64,000 bases of DNA from Paenibacillus lignilyticus (GCF_017942085.1 NZ_JAGKSP010000004.1:62001-126000); one strand, 5' to 3'. Shown: positions 1 to 8,903, counted from the stretch's first letter. Notes: generated from the letters alone by a model not told the origin. Program-made: numbers and translations.

Positions 1-267
1 TAGAAACAGAGCATTTCCTTCTCGTTCCGTTTTTTCATTCGATACCGATTTCGTCGTCAATGTACGTCCACTTCCTCAAAAGGATCTATTTCATACTTTT
101 CCTCAATAGTATGGACAGCTATTTGTTTTTTAGTTCGAAAAAGGAATGAAACCTTCTTGTACAGTCCAATGAGGTATGATATTTTGTATATAAAACTAAG
201 AAAACTAGAATGGTTTTATGAGTTTTATAGATGTTTTCGTAATTGAAGAAGAAAAGGAAGTGGCGCG
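1..267. other. Left-edge intergenic region
   Basis: No gene is supported here. The stretch is AT-rich and ends in the ribosome site AAGGAAGTGG just before the TetR gene at 268. TATGAT and TATATA hexamers occur near 174-192, but none has a convincing -35 partner at 16-18 bp, so I do not name a promoter. The upstream gene must end before base 1. Confidence 0.5.
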
Positions 268-837
268 ATGGAATTAAAATCAAGGGTCATGAAAGCGGCT
301 ATAGAGGTATTCGACGAGAAGGGAATTCGGTTTACGATGGACGACCTTTCGGCCAAGCTGGGCATCTCCAAACGAACACTTTATGAGCAAATAGGAAATA
401 AGGAAGATGTTATTCGTCTGTTTATCCAAGAAGCTTTTGCAAGCATTAAGGAACAGGAGCAGCGCATTTTATCGGATTCATCCCTGGATGTGATTGAGAA
501 GCTGAAGCGCGTTATTCCGATCATGCCTGCTGTCTCAGATGTACTCGATTACCGGCGTGTCTACGAAATCGAGAAGACGTACCCCAAGCTGTTCGCGGAG
601 ATCGAAGGCCACCTGCAGGCAGATTGGGATCAAACGATGGCTTTAATCGAAGAAGGGATTAGGCAGAAGCGGATTAAACCGATTCATCCCGTGATACTGA
701 AGGAAATGATTGTCGGGACAATGAATCGCATGCTGAAGGACCGGTTCTTGATGGATACGAATCTGACTTACGACGAAGCGTTGAAAGAGATGATCGATAT
801 TCTGTTTACCGGTATTTTGCACGAGGCTCCGTTATAA
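268..837 (+). CDS. TetR/AcrR family transcriptional regulator
   Basis: A 189-residue protein of normal TetR length. Residues 1-50 form the helix-turn-helix domain, with the family pattern A-I-E-V-F-x-E-K-G, 'TMDDLSAKLGISKRTLYEQIGNKE' split around the recognition helix; the rest is an all-helical ligand and dimerisation domain with no recognisable subfamily signature. Start ATG has the ribosome site AAGGAAGTGG 8 bp upstream. The glycosidase gene at 864 follows after a short gap with no terminator, so both probably share a transcript and the regulator may control it and itself. The ligand is unknown; assignment to the family is secure, the target is inference. Confidence 0.9.
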   Translation: MELKSRVMKAAIEVFDEKGIRFTMDDLSAKLGISKRTLYEQIGNKEDVIRLFIQEAFASIKEQEQRILSDSSLDVIEKLKRVIPIMPAVSDVLDYRRVYEIEKTYPKLFAEIEGHLQADWDQTMALIEEGIRQKRIKPIHPVILKEMIVGTMNRMLKDRFLMDTNLTYDEALKEMIDILFTGILHEAPL

Positions 838-863
838 CCATTCTAATGAGAAAAGGTGAGCAT

Positions 864-2207
864 ATGGGAGAACATCGGATTGCAATCAATCAGGCAGACA
901 AGAAACAAAGCATGGAGGGCTTTGGTGCTTCAGGCGCATGGTGGGCACAGCATACGGGCAGCTGGCAGCAGTCGGAAGTATCTCGATTGCTGGAATTGCT
1001 CTATGATCCCCACAAGGGCATCGGTATGACGATCTATCGCCATAATATCGGAGCCGGCAATGGCGAGGAAATTGAAGATGTATGGCGGCGAGCGGAAGGC
1101 GTCGAAGTTGCCGAAGGTCAATATGACTGGAGCAAGGATGCGCAAGCGCTGGCGGTAATGAAGATGGCCGCTCAGAAAGGCGCCAAGCAAATTGTAGCGT
1201 TTGCCAACAGTCCAACTCCTAGAATGACCATTAGCGGGATGACCTCCGGACATCGAGAAGGGAAGTCCAATTTCCGGGAAGGCATGGAAGAGCAGTTCGC
1301 CCGGTATCTTGTGGATGTCGTCAAGCATCTGATTGAAGTCGAAGGCTTGCCTGTGGAATGGATATCCCCGATCAATGAACCAATGTGGTTATGGAATGCG
1401 GAGAATGGACAAGAAGGCTGTCACTACACGCCTGAGGAATGCGCGCAAGTATATCGTGCGTTAGCACGCAACATACAAGAGCAAGGGCTGCCTGTCCGCA
1501 TATCCGCGATCGAAGCGGGAGAATGGACAAGCGCTAGGATGTACTATTATAAGCTGGCAGAGGATAAGGAGCTTATGAGCCAAATCGGCAATATTGCCGT
1601 CCATTCGTACGTTCCGCAGGTTTCTAATCCGGTGTACAAAGAAGAGTTCGCCGAGCTTATTCGCCGGGATCAGCCGAACCTCAGCATTTGGATGTCGGAG
1701 TGGACCGAGATGGAGGGCGGAGCGGACTATGGCATGGAAACGGCGCTGAATCTAGCCAATTTGGTCCATGAGGATATCACCATTGGCGGCGTGACTTCAT
1801 GGCAGTATTGGATCGCCGTGTCCAAATACGACTTCCGCGATGGGCTGGTTTATGTCGATGAGGCAGAGGGCCGGATTAAGGAAACGAAACGGCTTTGGGC
1901 AATCGGAAATTATAGTAAATTCATTCGGCCGGGCGATGTAAGAAACGAGGCTCAATCCGATCATCCGGAGCTTAAGGTTGCTGCGTTTACCGACAACGGT
2001 GGAGAGCGCGTAACGCTTGTTGTCGTCAACAACAGCAAAGAGAATGTTACCTCTGGCATCGATATCGGTACGGATGGAGAGGGAACGACTACAGAAATTT
2101 ACGAAACATCGGCAGATTTCGACTTGGAGCGTGTATTCACCGGCGCAACCCCGCGTACATGGTCGTTTAAAGCGGAAAGCGTGACTACGGTCGTGGTAAA
2201 GGGATAA
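864..2207 (+). CDS. Glycoside hydrolase family 30 enzyme, probably cytoplasmic
   Basis: About 447 residues. The (beta/alpha)8 catalytic domain carries the GH30 acid/base in the motif INEP (Glu172) and the nucleophile in WMSEW (Glu279), followed by a short beta domain at the C-terminus. 'MEGFGASGAWW' near residue 17 is the typical GH30 opening. No signal peptide is visible, so the enzyme probably acts on imported oligosaccharides. The ATG at 864 is preferred to the one at 846 because the ribosome site AAAAGGTGAG (851-860) lies between them. Family substrates include beta-1,6-glucans, beta-1,6-galactans and glucosylceramide; the sequence alone does not decide between them. A perfect terminator hairpin follows. 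Confidence 0.85.
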   Translation: MGEHRIAINQADKKQSMEGFGASGAWWAQHTGSWQQSEVSRLLELLYDPHKGIGMTIYRHNIGAGNGEEIEDVWRRAEGVEVAEGQYDWSKDAQALAVMKMAAQKGAKQIVAFANSPTPRMTISGMTSGHREGKSNFREGMEEQFARYLVDVVKHLIEVEGLPVEWISPINEPMWLWNAENGQEGCHYTPEECAQVYRALARNIQEQGLPVRISAIEAGEWTSARMYYYKLAEDKELMSQIGNIAVHSYVPQVSNPVYKEEFAELIRRDQPNLSIWMSEWTEMEGGADYGMETALNLANLVHEDITIGGVTSWQYWIAVSKYDFRDGLVYVDEAEGRIKETKRLWAIGNYSKFIRPGDVRNEAQSDHPELKVAAFTDNGGERVTLVVVNNSKENVTSGIDIGTDGEGTTTEIYETSADFDLERVFTGATPRTWSFKAESVTTVVVKG

Positions 2208-2218
2208 CAAAAATACGA

Positions 2219-2250
2219 GACGCAGAGAGTTCCTCTCTGCGTCTTATTTA
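2219..2250 (+). terminator. Rho-independent terminator after GH30 gene
   Basis: Perfect 11-bp stem GACGCAGAGAG/CTCTCTGCGTC with a 3-nt loop (2219-2243), followed by TTATTTA. It ends the TetR-GH30 unit. Confidence 0.8.
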
Positions 2251-2338
2251 TGTAACAGGCAGGAGAATCGGATTACGGGCGCGAAAGTTTCGGTACAGGT
2301 TGCGTAAATAAGCTCCTTATATTGTAACGAGGTGAACC

Positions 2339-4021
2339 ATGATGGAGACAATAGGGCACATGATGGATGTTGGGATAAAGCCTGATCTTGGAACAGATGC
2401 CGTGCCGGCCTTCCGACAGGCAGTAGAGAAGATGAAAGAGTACGATAGTCCGGTAACGCTATCGATCCCGAAAGGCAGATACGATTTCTATCCCGAGCAC
2501 GCGGCGAAGGTGCCCTATTATATTACCAATACGGCAAGCGAATCCGAGAATCCGGATGTGAGCAAGACCGTCGGGCTGTTGTTGAAAGGCATGAAAGACA
2601 TTACGCTCGATGGCAACGGTTCGCTCTTTGTTTTCCATGGGAAAATGACGCCTCTGGTCATCGATGGCTGCGAGAACATTCAGATTCGAAATCTATCGAT
2701 TGATTTCGAGCGTGCGACCATGTCGGAGATGGTAGTCGAGTCAGTAGGCCGTCATCATCTGGATGTTCGCGTCAAGCCTGACTCTTGGTATGAGCTCGAT
2801 CTTCATGGGGATCTGTTCTGGGTCGGGGAAGGCTGGCGATACCAAGGAGGACCGGCAGCGCAATACGATCCGGCGAACCATACGATCAGGCGTATCCCGC
2901 AACATCCCGTCATGGACGCGGTGAAAGTAGAAGCGTTAGAGCCGAATCGCTTGCGTTTGCATTATGCAGGGGAGATGCCGGATACGAAAGCCGGAAACGT
3001 ATTCCAGCTGCGCGATGGCATCCGCGATCAAGTGGGCTCATTCGTGGTCCGCAGCCGGAACGTAACCTGGTCAAAGGTCGGCATGCATTACATGCATGGG
3101 CTTGGAATTGTATGCCAGTTCAGCGAGAATGTTTCATTCGATGAAATGAGCATGAAGCCTCGCGCCGAATCCGGCCGGACATGCGCAGGATTTGCGGATT
3201 TGATCCATGTCTCGGGATGCCGCGGACTTATCCGTATCGAGAACAGTGATTTTGAAGGGGCGCATGATGATGCCATTAACGTGCATGGCACCCATTTGCG
3301 AATCGTGGATCGTCCTTCCGGAAACCAGATTGTCGTTCGATATATGCACGGGCAAACTTATGGTTTTGAGCCTTTCTTCGCAGGAGATGAGCTGGAGTTT
3401 ATTCAAGCACGTACATTAACACCTTATTCCAGCCACACTGTTGAAGCGGTTAGCAGGATTGATGCCAGAGATTGGCTGCTTACTTTAGACAAGCTGGTAC
3501 CGGATTCGATCGAGGAACATGATGTAGTGGAGAATGTCACTTGGACTCCGCAGGTCAGCGTCCGCAACAATCGGTTTGCTTGTATTCCGACGCGCGGCAT
3601 ATTGGTCACGACAAGACGTAAGGTTGTAATCGAGAACAACCAATTTGAACGCACAGGCATGAGCGCCATACTTATCGCCGATGATGCCGAGAGCTGGTTC
3701 GAGTCCGGCATGGTTCGGGATGTGACGATCAGAATGAACCGATTCTTGGAGTGCGGCAATGAGGAGCACCCTGTCATTCTCATCGCTCCGGAGAATCGAG
3801 AGGTTCCAATCGAACAGCCGGTACATCAACAAGTCCGAATTAAAGACAATCGTTTTGACATGACCGCCGGTCAAATTCTGCATGCGAAGAGCACTTCGGG
3901 GCTGCATGTTCTCCATAATGAGATTGCCGTACCCGCATCGGGTAAGGCGTTCTCCCGATTCGAGGATGCTGTTCGTCTGCTGGCTTGCAGTAATGTAGTG
4001 ATTAATGGGAATTCCATTTAA
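2339..4021 (+). CDS. GH110-like right-handed beta-helix protein (alpha-1,3-galactosidase family)
   Basis: A 560-residue protein without a signal peptide. It has the sequence landmarks I know from the GH110 alpha-1,3-galactosidase family: an N-terminal 'VTLSIPKGRYDFYP' stretch, 'KDITLDGNGSLFVFHG', 'NLSIDFERATMSE', and the central 'AHDDAINVHGTHL' with paired acidic residues, followed by repeated Asn-rich helix turns ('VRNNRF', 'IENNQFERT', 'IRMNRFLE', 'IKDNRFD'). GH110 enzymes release terminal alpha-1,3-galactose with inversion. The start ATG has GAGGTG 4 bp upstream; a second ATG follows at once. With the upstream GH30 gene it suggests stepwise cytoplasmic breakdown of a galactose-containing glycan. 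The family call is by remembered motifs, so the exact linkage is less sure. Confidence 0.72.
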   Translation: MMETIGHMMDVGIKPDLGTDAVPAFRQAVEKMKEYDSPVTLSIPKGRYDFYPEHAAKVPYYITNTASESENPDVSKTVGLLLKGMKDITLDGNGSLFVFHGKMTPLVIDGCENIQIRNLSIDFERATMSEMVVESVGRHHLDVRVKPDSWYELDLHGDLFWVGEGWRYQGGPAAQYDPANHTIRRIPQHPVMDAVKVEALEPNRLRLHYAGEMPDTKAGNVFQLRDGIRDQVGSFVVRSRNVTWSKVGMHYMHGLGIVCQFSENVSFDEMSMKPRAESGRTCAGFADLIHVSGCRGLIRIENSDFEGAHDDAINVHGTHLRIVDRPSGNQIVVRYMHGQTYGFEPFFAGDELEFIQARTLTPYSSHTVEAVSRIDARDWLLTLDKLVPDSIEEHDVVENVTWTPQVSVRNNRFACIPTRGILVTTRRKVVIENNQFERTGMSAILIADDAESWFESGMVRDVTIRMNRFLECGNEEHPVILIAPENREVPIEQPVHQQVRIKDNRFDMTAGQILHAKSTSGLHVLHNEIAVPASGKAFSRFEDAVRLLACSNVVINGNSI

Positions 4022-4041
4022 AATTTAGGCTTGGGCTGAGT

Positions 4042-4254
4042 TTAAGAATGGCTAGGAGATTCCCACTCGGTTTTCCATTGATTCATGTGCGTAAACACAT
4101 CCGAGAAGGCTGCTCCTTTATCCGTGAATCGCTGAGGCTCCTTCAATAACTCCGTGATGACTAGAATAGTCCATTTTCCGGAAAGAAATTGCAAAACTTC
4201 AGCAATGGATTCAATACAATCGCTCTCGAACTTCGTATATTCCACCTGTATCAT
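4042..4254 (-). pseudogene. Truncated HxlR-type winged-helix regulator remnant
   Basis: A 70-residue reading frame on the - strand. Residues 11-43 (CIESIAEVLQFLSGKWTIL and ELLKEPQRF) match the N-terminal part of HxlR-family winged-helix regulators, which are normally 100-120 residues. After PQRF the sequence no longer looks like the family, and the frame stops 20 bp from the end of the GH110 gene. The usual 'CP' start of the domain is altered to 'DC'. I read this as a decayed gene fragment rather than a working regulator; a small functional protein cannot be excluded. Confidence 0.5.
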
Positions 4255-4431
4255 CTCACAATCTGAATGATCTCAGTATACAAGTTACCCCTCGGGAGCT
4301 CCGATACGGGCGAGCGTGTCCGTAGCATGGCTGGGATTTCGCTATCAAGTGCGGGATTTCGCTGCATACAAACAGATCCTAAGGACATAATAGTTGCAAA
4401 TCATGCAGGGATACGATGGAGGCACAACTTC

Positions 4432-4611
4432 ATGTCGAACAAAAAATGCTATTATGCATTTGAAGATTCAGCAGGCACTGCAATTGAATTTCAAGCCACC
4501 AGCTTACAACAGGCGATGATGATCAAGAAGAAGAAAGCGGAACTTCTGGGGATTCATAAAGAGGCTTTCGAGCTCACAGGTATACGCTTGAAACAAAATC
4601 AGAGCGAATAG
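4432..4611 (+). CDS. Small hypothetical protein, 59 residues
   Basis: The open frame extends back to 4267, but the likely start is ATG 4432, which has GGAGG (4418-4422) 9 bp upstream. The product begins MSNKKCYYAFEDSAGTAIEF and ends with a basic, Lys- and Gln-rich helix (QQAMMIKKKKAELLG). No signal peptide, membrane segment or known domain is recognised. A long hairpin terminator follows within 60 bp, which supports a real short transcript. Function unknown. Confidence 0.45.
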   Translation: MSNKKCYYAFEDSAGTAIEFQATSLQQAMMIKKKKAELLGIHKEAFELTGIRLKQNQSE

Positions 4612-4668
4612 AGAACATTCGGGCGACTGCGCATTGAATGCGGTAAAACCAAAGCTACGTAAGAGCAA

Positions 4669-4719
4669 GGGGCTGTTCCATCGTCATCACAGATGACATA
4701 TGGGACAGCCTCTTACTTT
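4669..4719 (+). terminator. Long hairpin terminator
   Basis: Outer arms GGCTGTTCCA / TGGGACAGCC (one G-T pair) enclose an inner stem GTCATC/GATGAC with loop ACA; TCTTACTTTT follows. It separates the small-gene remnants from sdhC. Confidence 0.65.
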
Positions 4720-4874
4720 TGTATGCAATGTCGTAATGAAATGTTGCCCCTAGTGCAATAATATTTCCACCACCAGCCGCCTAAGCTGCATTTCCTGCGG
4801 CAATGTCACACATCCTCCGCGTCAATCGTTTAATCAGTGAACAACTAGAAATATGTCATATGAGAGGTGGAGTC

Positions 4875-5513
4875 ATGAAAGGAAACGCATATTACTGGCG
4901 CAAGCTGCACTCGCTCTTCGGGGTCATTCCTCTTGGAGGTTTTATTCTTGTGCACGTATCGATCAACTTTCAGGCGTTTGAACGCGGACCGGAAGGGTTC
5001 GCTACCTATGTCCATATTATTAACAGTATACCGCTGAAGCCGCTGCTCGAGATTTTCGGAATCTACCTTCCGATACTGTTTCACGGCGTATATGGATTGT
5101 ACATGGCCTATCGGTCCAACATGAACGCGGGACAATATTCATACGGCCGCAACTGGGCTTTCATTCTGCAGCGGATGACGGGCGTTCTTACGTTTATTTT
5201 CGTTTTCTGGCATTTCTATAATACGCGCCTTCAAATTTACTTGGGCAACATTACGCATGAAGAGCTTGGTTCAACCATGCATCAAATTGCCACGAATCCC
5301 ATGTATTTTATCCTTTACGTCATTGGCGTATTGTCGGCCGTATTCCATTTCAGCAACGGACTCTGGGCATTCATGATCAGCTGGGGCATTACGATTTCGC
5401 CACGCTCGCAGAAACTGTCTGCTTCTATTTGCATGGGCGTATTTGCGCTGATCTCGCTGCTGTTCATTCTTTCGCTCGTTGCTTTTACCGGTAATGAATT
5501 CATGTCATCTTAA
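4875..5513 (+). CDS. sdhC: Succinate dehydrogenase cytochrome b558 subunit, orphan
   Basis: A 212-residue membrane protein of the Bacillus-type b558 family, with five hydrophobic segments and conserved His residues for two haems (for example in 'HSLFGVIPLGGFILVH', 'LFHGVYGLYM', 'VFWHFYN', 'AVFHFSNGLWAF'). It anchors the SdhAB flavoprotein and iron-sulfur subunits and passes electrons to menaquinone. ATG 4875 is chosen because AGAGGTGG precedes it and the family starts there; the open frame begins at 4803. The odd point is context: sdhA and sdhB normally follow directly, but here a short-chain reductase does. It may be a second, unlinked copy. Family call is firm. Confidence 0.88.
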   Translation: MKGNAYYWRKLHSLFGVIPLGGFILVHVSINFQAFERGPEGFATYVHIINSIPLKPLLEIFGIYLPILFHGVYGLYMAYRSNMNAGQYSYGRNWAFILQRMTGVLTFIFVFWHFYNTRLQIYLGNITHEELGSTMHQIATNPMYFILYVIGVLSAVFHFSNGLWAFMISWGITISPRSQKLSASICMGVFALISLLFILSLVAFTGNEFMSS

Positions 5514-5552
5514 TAAATCGATATATTCACACACATCTTGGGGGGCATTCAT

Positions 5553-6305
5553 ATGAAAATTGTAGTTATTGGCGGCAGCGGCTTAATTGGGAAAAAACTT
5601 GTAAACAACCTTCGTCAGCTTGGCCATGAGGTGGTGGCGGCATCCCCGTCGCTTGGCATCAATACGCTGACCGGAGAAGGGTTGAAGGAAGCGCTGTTCG
5701 GGGCGAGGGTTGTCGTGGACGTATCCAACTCGCCTTCGTTTGAGGACAAGGCGGTGATGGAGTTCTTCGAGACTTCCACTCGCAATCTCCTCGCTGCGGA
5801 AGCGGCCGCCGGCGTCAGTCATCACGTAGCGCTGTCGGTCGTGGGCACCGATCGCCTTCTTCAAAGCGGTTATTTCCGTGCGAAAATGGCTCAAGAAGAG
5901 CTGATCAAATCTTCCAAAATTCCGTATTCGATCGTCCGCGTGACGCAGTTCTTCGAGTTTGTCGGCAGTATCGCCTTTGTCGCTACGGAAGGGGATATCG
6001 TGCGGCTGCCTTCGGTTCTTACACAGCCTATGGCTGCGGATGATGTTGCGTCCGCGCTGGTTGATTTTATTGAAAAACCGGTGAATGGCATCATCGAGGT
6101 GGCCGGTCCGGATCAGATGCGTCTCGATGAAATCGTTCGACTGTACTTGCAGGCTACCGGGGATTCGCGGAAAGTGGTCACGGATGACAAAGCGCTCTAT
6201 TTCGCTTCAGCTGCGGTGAATGATCAATCTCTCGTACCAAGCGATGGTCATGCACGCATCAGCTCGACGCACTATAAGGAATGGCTGAGCAGTTCCGTTA
6301 ACTGA
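5553..6305 (+). CDS. Atypical SDR / NmrA-like NAD(P)-binding protein
   Basis: A 250-residue Rossmann protein. The nucleotide loop GGSGLIG is at residues 7-13, and the middle part (SVVGTDRLLQSGYFRAKMAQEELI) holds the extended-SDR Tyr-x3-Lys-like region in a degenerate form, typical of NmrA-like and atypical SDRs that are reductases or redox sensors. ATG 5553 follows GGGGGG (5540-5545). It lies between sdhC and an ABC permease pair, with a 16-bp gap to the latter, so these may be one transcript. Substrate unknown. Confidence 0.8.
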   Translation: MKIVVIGGSGLIGKKLVNNLRQLGHEVVAASPSLGINTLTGEGLKEALFGARVVVDVSNSPSFEDKAVMEFFETSTRNLLAAEAAAGVSHHVALSVVGTDRLLQSGYFRAKMAQEELIKSSKIPYSIVRVTQFFEFVGSIAFVATEGDIVRLPSVLTQPMAADDVASALVDFIEKPVNGIIEVAGPDQMRLDEIVRLYLQATGDSRKVVTDDKALYFASAAVNDQSLVPSDGHARISSTHYKEWLSSSVN

Positions 6306-6321
6306 AGCTGGGATCGTTCTC

Positions 6322-7209
6322 ATGATTAAAGCAACGCAGTATATTACCGTGTTTCTCGGCATCCTGTCGTTCGTATTTGTGTTTGCCATGGTTCCTAATG
6401 TTCTCATACAAGGTCATTTTGACGGTTCTCTTCATTTCCTTTGGTCCAATGGGCTGACAAGCTTTAATGAATATCTAGCAGGTATCGCGAACGGGGATAC
6501 GTTTCGTTATCTGTCCGGCAAGACGGAACGATCGTTCTGGGAGCAGATCGGAAGCAGTCTTACGCTCACTTTCTCCTACATGGCGGTCGGCGCTGTTATC
6601 GGCATGACCTCCGGCATATTGCTCGGGATCTATTTCTCGGTAACACGTAAACAATGGCTCAAAGGGCTGCTGGAGCTGACAAGCGTGCTCCCGGATTTCG
6701 TCATCGTGCTGCTCCTGCAGGTTCTAATCGTCCTCATTGCGGATAAGACCGGGCTTGTCATGTTTCAAGTCGCCAGCTTCTCGACGGATGAACCGGCGAT
6801 TGCGCTTCCGTTGATTTCGACGATCATCATTCCTGCGATCTATATGATTCGCAATGTGGCTCTTCACATGAGCCAGACGCTGTCCGAGGATTATATCAGC
6901 TTTGCGAAAGCACGGGGATTAGGCAAACGCTATATTATTTTCTTTCATGCGCTGCCTAATGTGCTTCCCTTCGTCAAAGCGGATTTGCATAAGTTTCTGG
7001 GGATTCTGTTCGGGAATTTGTTTATTTTCGAATATCTGTACAACCTGAACGGCGTGACGTTGCTGGTGTTCTCCAATGCTTATGCCTATGAAGGTTATCA
7101 GTACAATTTGGTCGTGAACGGCCTCTTCACTTTGCTGCTGCTCTATGCCGTTATGTTACTCCTCATGAAAGTGCTGATTGCCGGCTGGGAGAAGGTGTTC
7201 GTACGATGA
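6322..7209 (+). CDS. ABC transporter permease, DppB/OppB type
   Basis: A 295-residue inner-membrane protein with an N-terminal membrane anchor and a five-helix transport domain. The ATPase-contact loop EDYISFAKARGLGKRYIIFFHALPN is the family signature; most of it lies at residues 191-215. It pairs with the next gene, whose start overlaps its stop by 4 bp. The usual partner genes for a substrate-binding protein and ATPases are absent here, so the pair must use subunits encoded elsewhere or is a partial operon. Peptide or nickel uptake is the family norm; substrate cannot be read from the sequence. Confidence 0.83.
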   Translation: MIKATQYITVFLGILSFVFVFAMVPNVLIQGHFDGSLHFLWSNGLTSFNEYLAGIANGDTFRYLSGKTERSFWEQIGSSLTLTFSYMAVGAVIGMTSGILLGIYFSVTRKQWLKGLLELTSVLPDFVIVLLLQVLIVLIADKTGLVMFQVASFSTDEPAIALPLISTIIIPAIYMIRNVALHMSQTLSEDYISFAKARGLGKRYIIFFHALPNVLPFVKADLHKFLGILFGNLFIFEYLYNLNGVTLLVFSNAYAYEGYQYNLVVNGLFTLLLLYAVMLLLMKVLIAGWEKVFVR

Positions 7210-8135
7210 ATAAAACGCTGTTTATCGGCTTGTTCATTACGATTCTAATGATCTTGGCTTCTTTCTTGGGCCAATTTGTAGCTCCCCACGATCTAAGCGA
7301 CTCGGCTACGGTGGATTATGTGGTCGATGAGAACGGCAACGGCACGCTTCTGGCACCGCCGTTCCCGCCGAATGCGAGTTATCCGTTCGGTACCGATAAG
7401 TTCAGCGTGGATATGATGGCCAAACTGCTGGCCGGAGCGAAATTTACGATCATCGCGTCGCTGTCGATTGCCGCATTTCGGATTATCGTTGGCGGCGTGC
7501 TGGGGATGCTGCTCGGATTTGTCGGCAAAGGCAAAACGACAACGGGCAAGCGCCATCCGCTCTGGAGTCTGTTAAATGGCATCCCGATCTTTATTCTGGT
7601 ATGGATGATTATGATCGGCATCTCTATTGAACCTTCGGCATCACCGTTAAAGCTGACGGTCATCATAGCCGTCGTATTGGCGCTGGTGGGCATTCCGACA
7701 GTCGCCTCCACGATGAAAGAGAAAACGATGATCCTTCGCGAGAAGCAGTTCGTACTCTCCGCCAAGTCCATCGGAGCAAGCCGCTGGAGCATTATTCGGA
7801 AGCATCTGTTTCCGCATTTGAAGGAAAGCTTTCTCATTCTGTTCGTTCAAGAGATCGTCTTGATCCTCGGCTTGTTCGGGCAGCTGGCGATCTTCCATAT
7901 CTTCGTCGGCGGCACGGCGGTGTACTACAATCCGCCCGATCCGCCCGATTATGTGAGTATCTCGAATGAGTGGAGCGGATTGGTCGGACAAGCTCGCAGT
8001 AATTTGTTTATTTATCAGTGGGTGCTGGTCATCCCGCTGCTTGCGTATCTCCTCTACATTCTCGGCTTTCATATGATCTCGATCGGGCTTGAGAAGCTGT
8101 ACAAGAAGAGATTTTCGAAGTTCTCTCACTTCTGA
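7206..8135 (+). CDS. ABC transporter permease, DppC/OppC type
   Basis: A 309-residue membrane protein translated from an ATG that overlaps the previous stop (ATGA). An N-terminal helix is followed by an extracytoplasmic loop holding 'FPFGTDKFSVDMMAKLLAGA'-like residues (YPFGTD...), a family mark of OppC/DppC proteins, then five membrane segments. The coupling loop is REKQFVLSAKSIGASRWSII. It forms a heterodimeric channel with the preceding permease. No ATPase or binding-protein gene follows; a two-component system begins 88 bp downstream. Confidence 0.83.
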   Translation: MNKTLFIGLFITILMILASFLGQFVAPHDLSDSATVDYVVDENGNGTLLAPPFPPNASYPFGTDKFSVDMMAKLLAGAKFTIIASLSIAAFRIIVGGVLGMLLGFVGKGKTTTGKRHPLWSLLNGIPIFILVWMIMIGISIEPSASPLKLTVIIAVVLALVGIPTVASTMKEKTMILREKQFVLSAKSIGASRWSIIRKHLFPHLKESFLILFVQEIVLILGLFGQLAIFHIFVGGTAVYYNPPDPPDYVSISNEWSGLVGQARSNLFIYQWVLVIPLLAYLLYILGFHMISIGLEKLYKKRFSKFSHF

Positions 8136-8160
8136 GTCCGGCAAACTTTCTATGGTTTCA

Positions 8161-8193
8161 TTTACCGTACTTTTACCGTTTGTATGGTATCCT
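8161..8193 (+). promoter_or_regulatory. Direct-repeat operator and promoter of the two-component operon
   Basis: TTTACCGT occurs at 8161 and again at 8172, an 11-bp period typical of OmpR-family binding sites. A -10-like TATCCT lies at 8188-8193. The same 16 bases (TTTACCGTACTTTTAC) recur at 10305-10320 at nearly the same distance from a -10. I infer that the regulator at 8223 binds both and so controls itself. Confidence 0.6.
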
Positions 8194-8222
8194 AAACGAA
8201 ATAGGCTATTGTCGGCGGTGAA

Positions 8223-8903
8223 ATGAAAGTGAACATTCTTCTGGCGGAAGATGATAAGAAGCTGGGCAAGTTAATGAAATATGTACTGGAGAAGAAAGGC
8301 GACTACCACGTCGATTGGGTAGATAACGGCGAGGATGCGCACCACTACGCGGTCGGCTCGACCTATGATGTGCTGGTTCTGGATTGGATGATGCCGCGCA
8401 AGGATGGAATTGACGTTTGCAAAAGCTTGCGAGCGGCCCATTACCGTCAGGCTATCCTTCTGTTAACCGCGAAGGATGCGCTGCAAGATAAAATCCTCGG
8501 CTTGGATGCCGGGGCAGATGACTATCTCACGAAGCCCTTCGAGATGGATGAGTTACTCGCCCGTCTCCGCTCGCTCACGCGGCGAAACTTTGCCCCTATT
8601 CAGGCGGAGGCGGTGACGTTCGGGCCGTTTATGCTGAAGCGGTCGTCCCGTCAATTGTTCCGGAGAGGGGAAGAGATCTTCCTCAGCCAGCGGGAGTACC
8701 AGCTGCTCGATTTGTTTCTTCAGAATCTCGGCCATGCGCTGACGAGGGACGTTATCTTAGATCGTGTCTGGGGCGTTGGCAGCGAGGTGTCCAATAAAAA
8801 TGTGGATGTAACGGTCAAAATGCTTCGGGACAAGCTGGAGGCTGTACAAGGGGAAACGATGATCCAGAGCGTCAGAGGGGTAGGCTACCGATTTGAAGCC
8901 TAA
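8223..8903 (+). CDS. OmpR/PhoB-type response regulator
   Basis: A 226-residue regulator. The receiver domain has acidic residues at D10-D11, the phospho-acceptor D54 in VLDWMMP and the conserved Lys in LTKPF; the C-terminal winged helix ends RGVGYRFEA. It is phosphorylated by the kinase that overlaps its 3' end. Its likely targets are its own promoter and the membrane protein-pspA unit at 10380, because both carry the same tandem box. By context it is an envelope-stress regulator. Confidence 0.93.
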   Translation: MKVNILLAEDDKKLGKLMKYVLEKKGDYHVDWVDNGEDAHHYAVGSTYDVLVLDWMMPRKDGIDVCKSLRAAHYRQAILLLTAKDALQDKILGLDAGADDYLTKPFEMDELLARLRSLTRRNFAPIQAEAVTFGPFMLKRSSRQLFRRGEEIFLSQREYQLLDLFLQNLGHALTRDVILDRVWGVGSEVSNKNVDVTVKMLRDKLEAVQGETMIQSVRGVGYRFEA

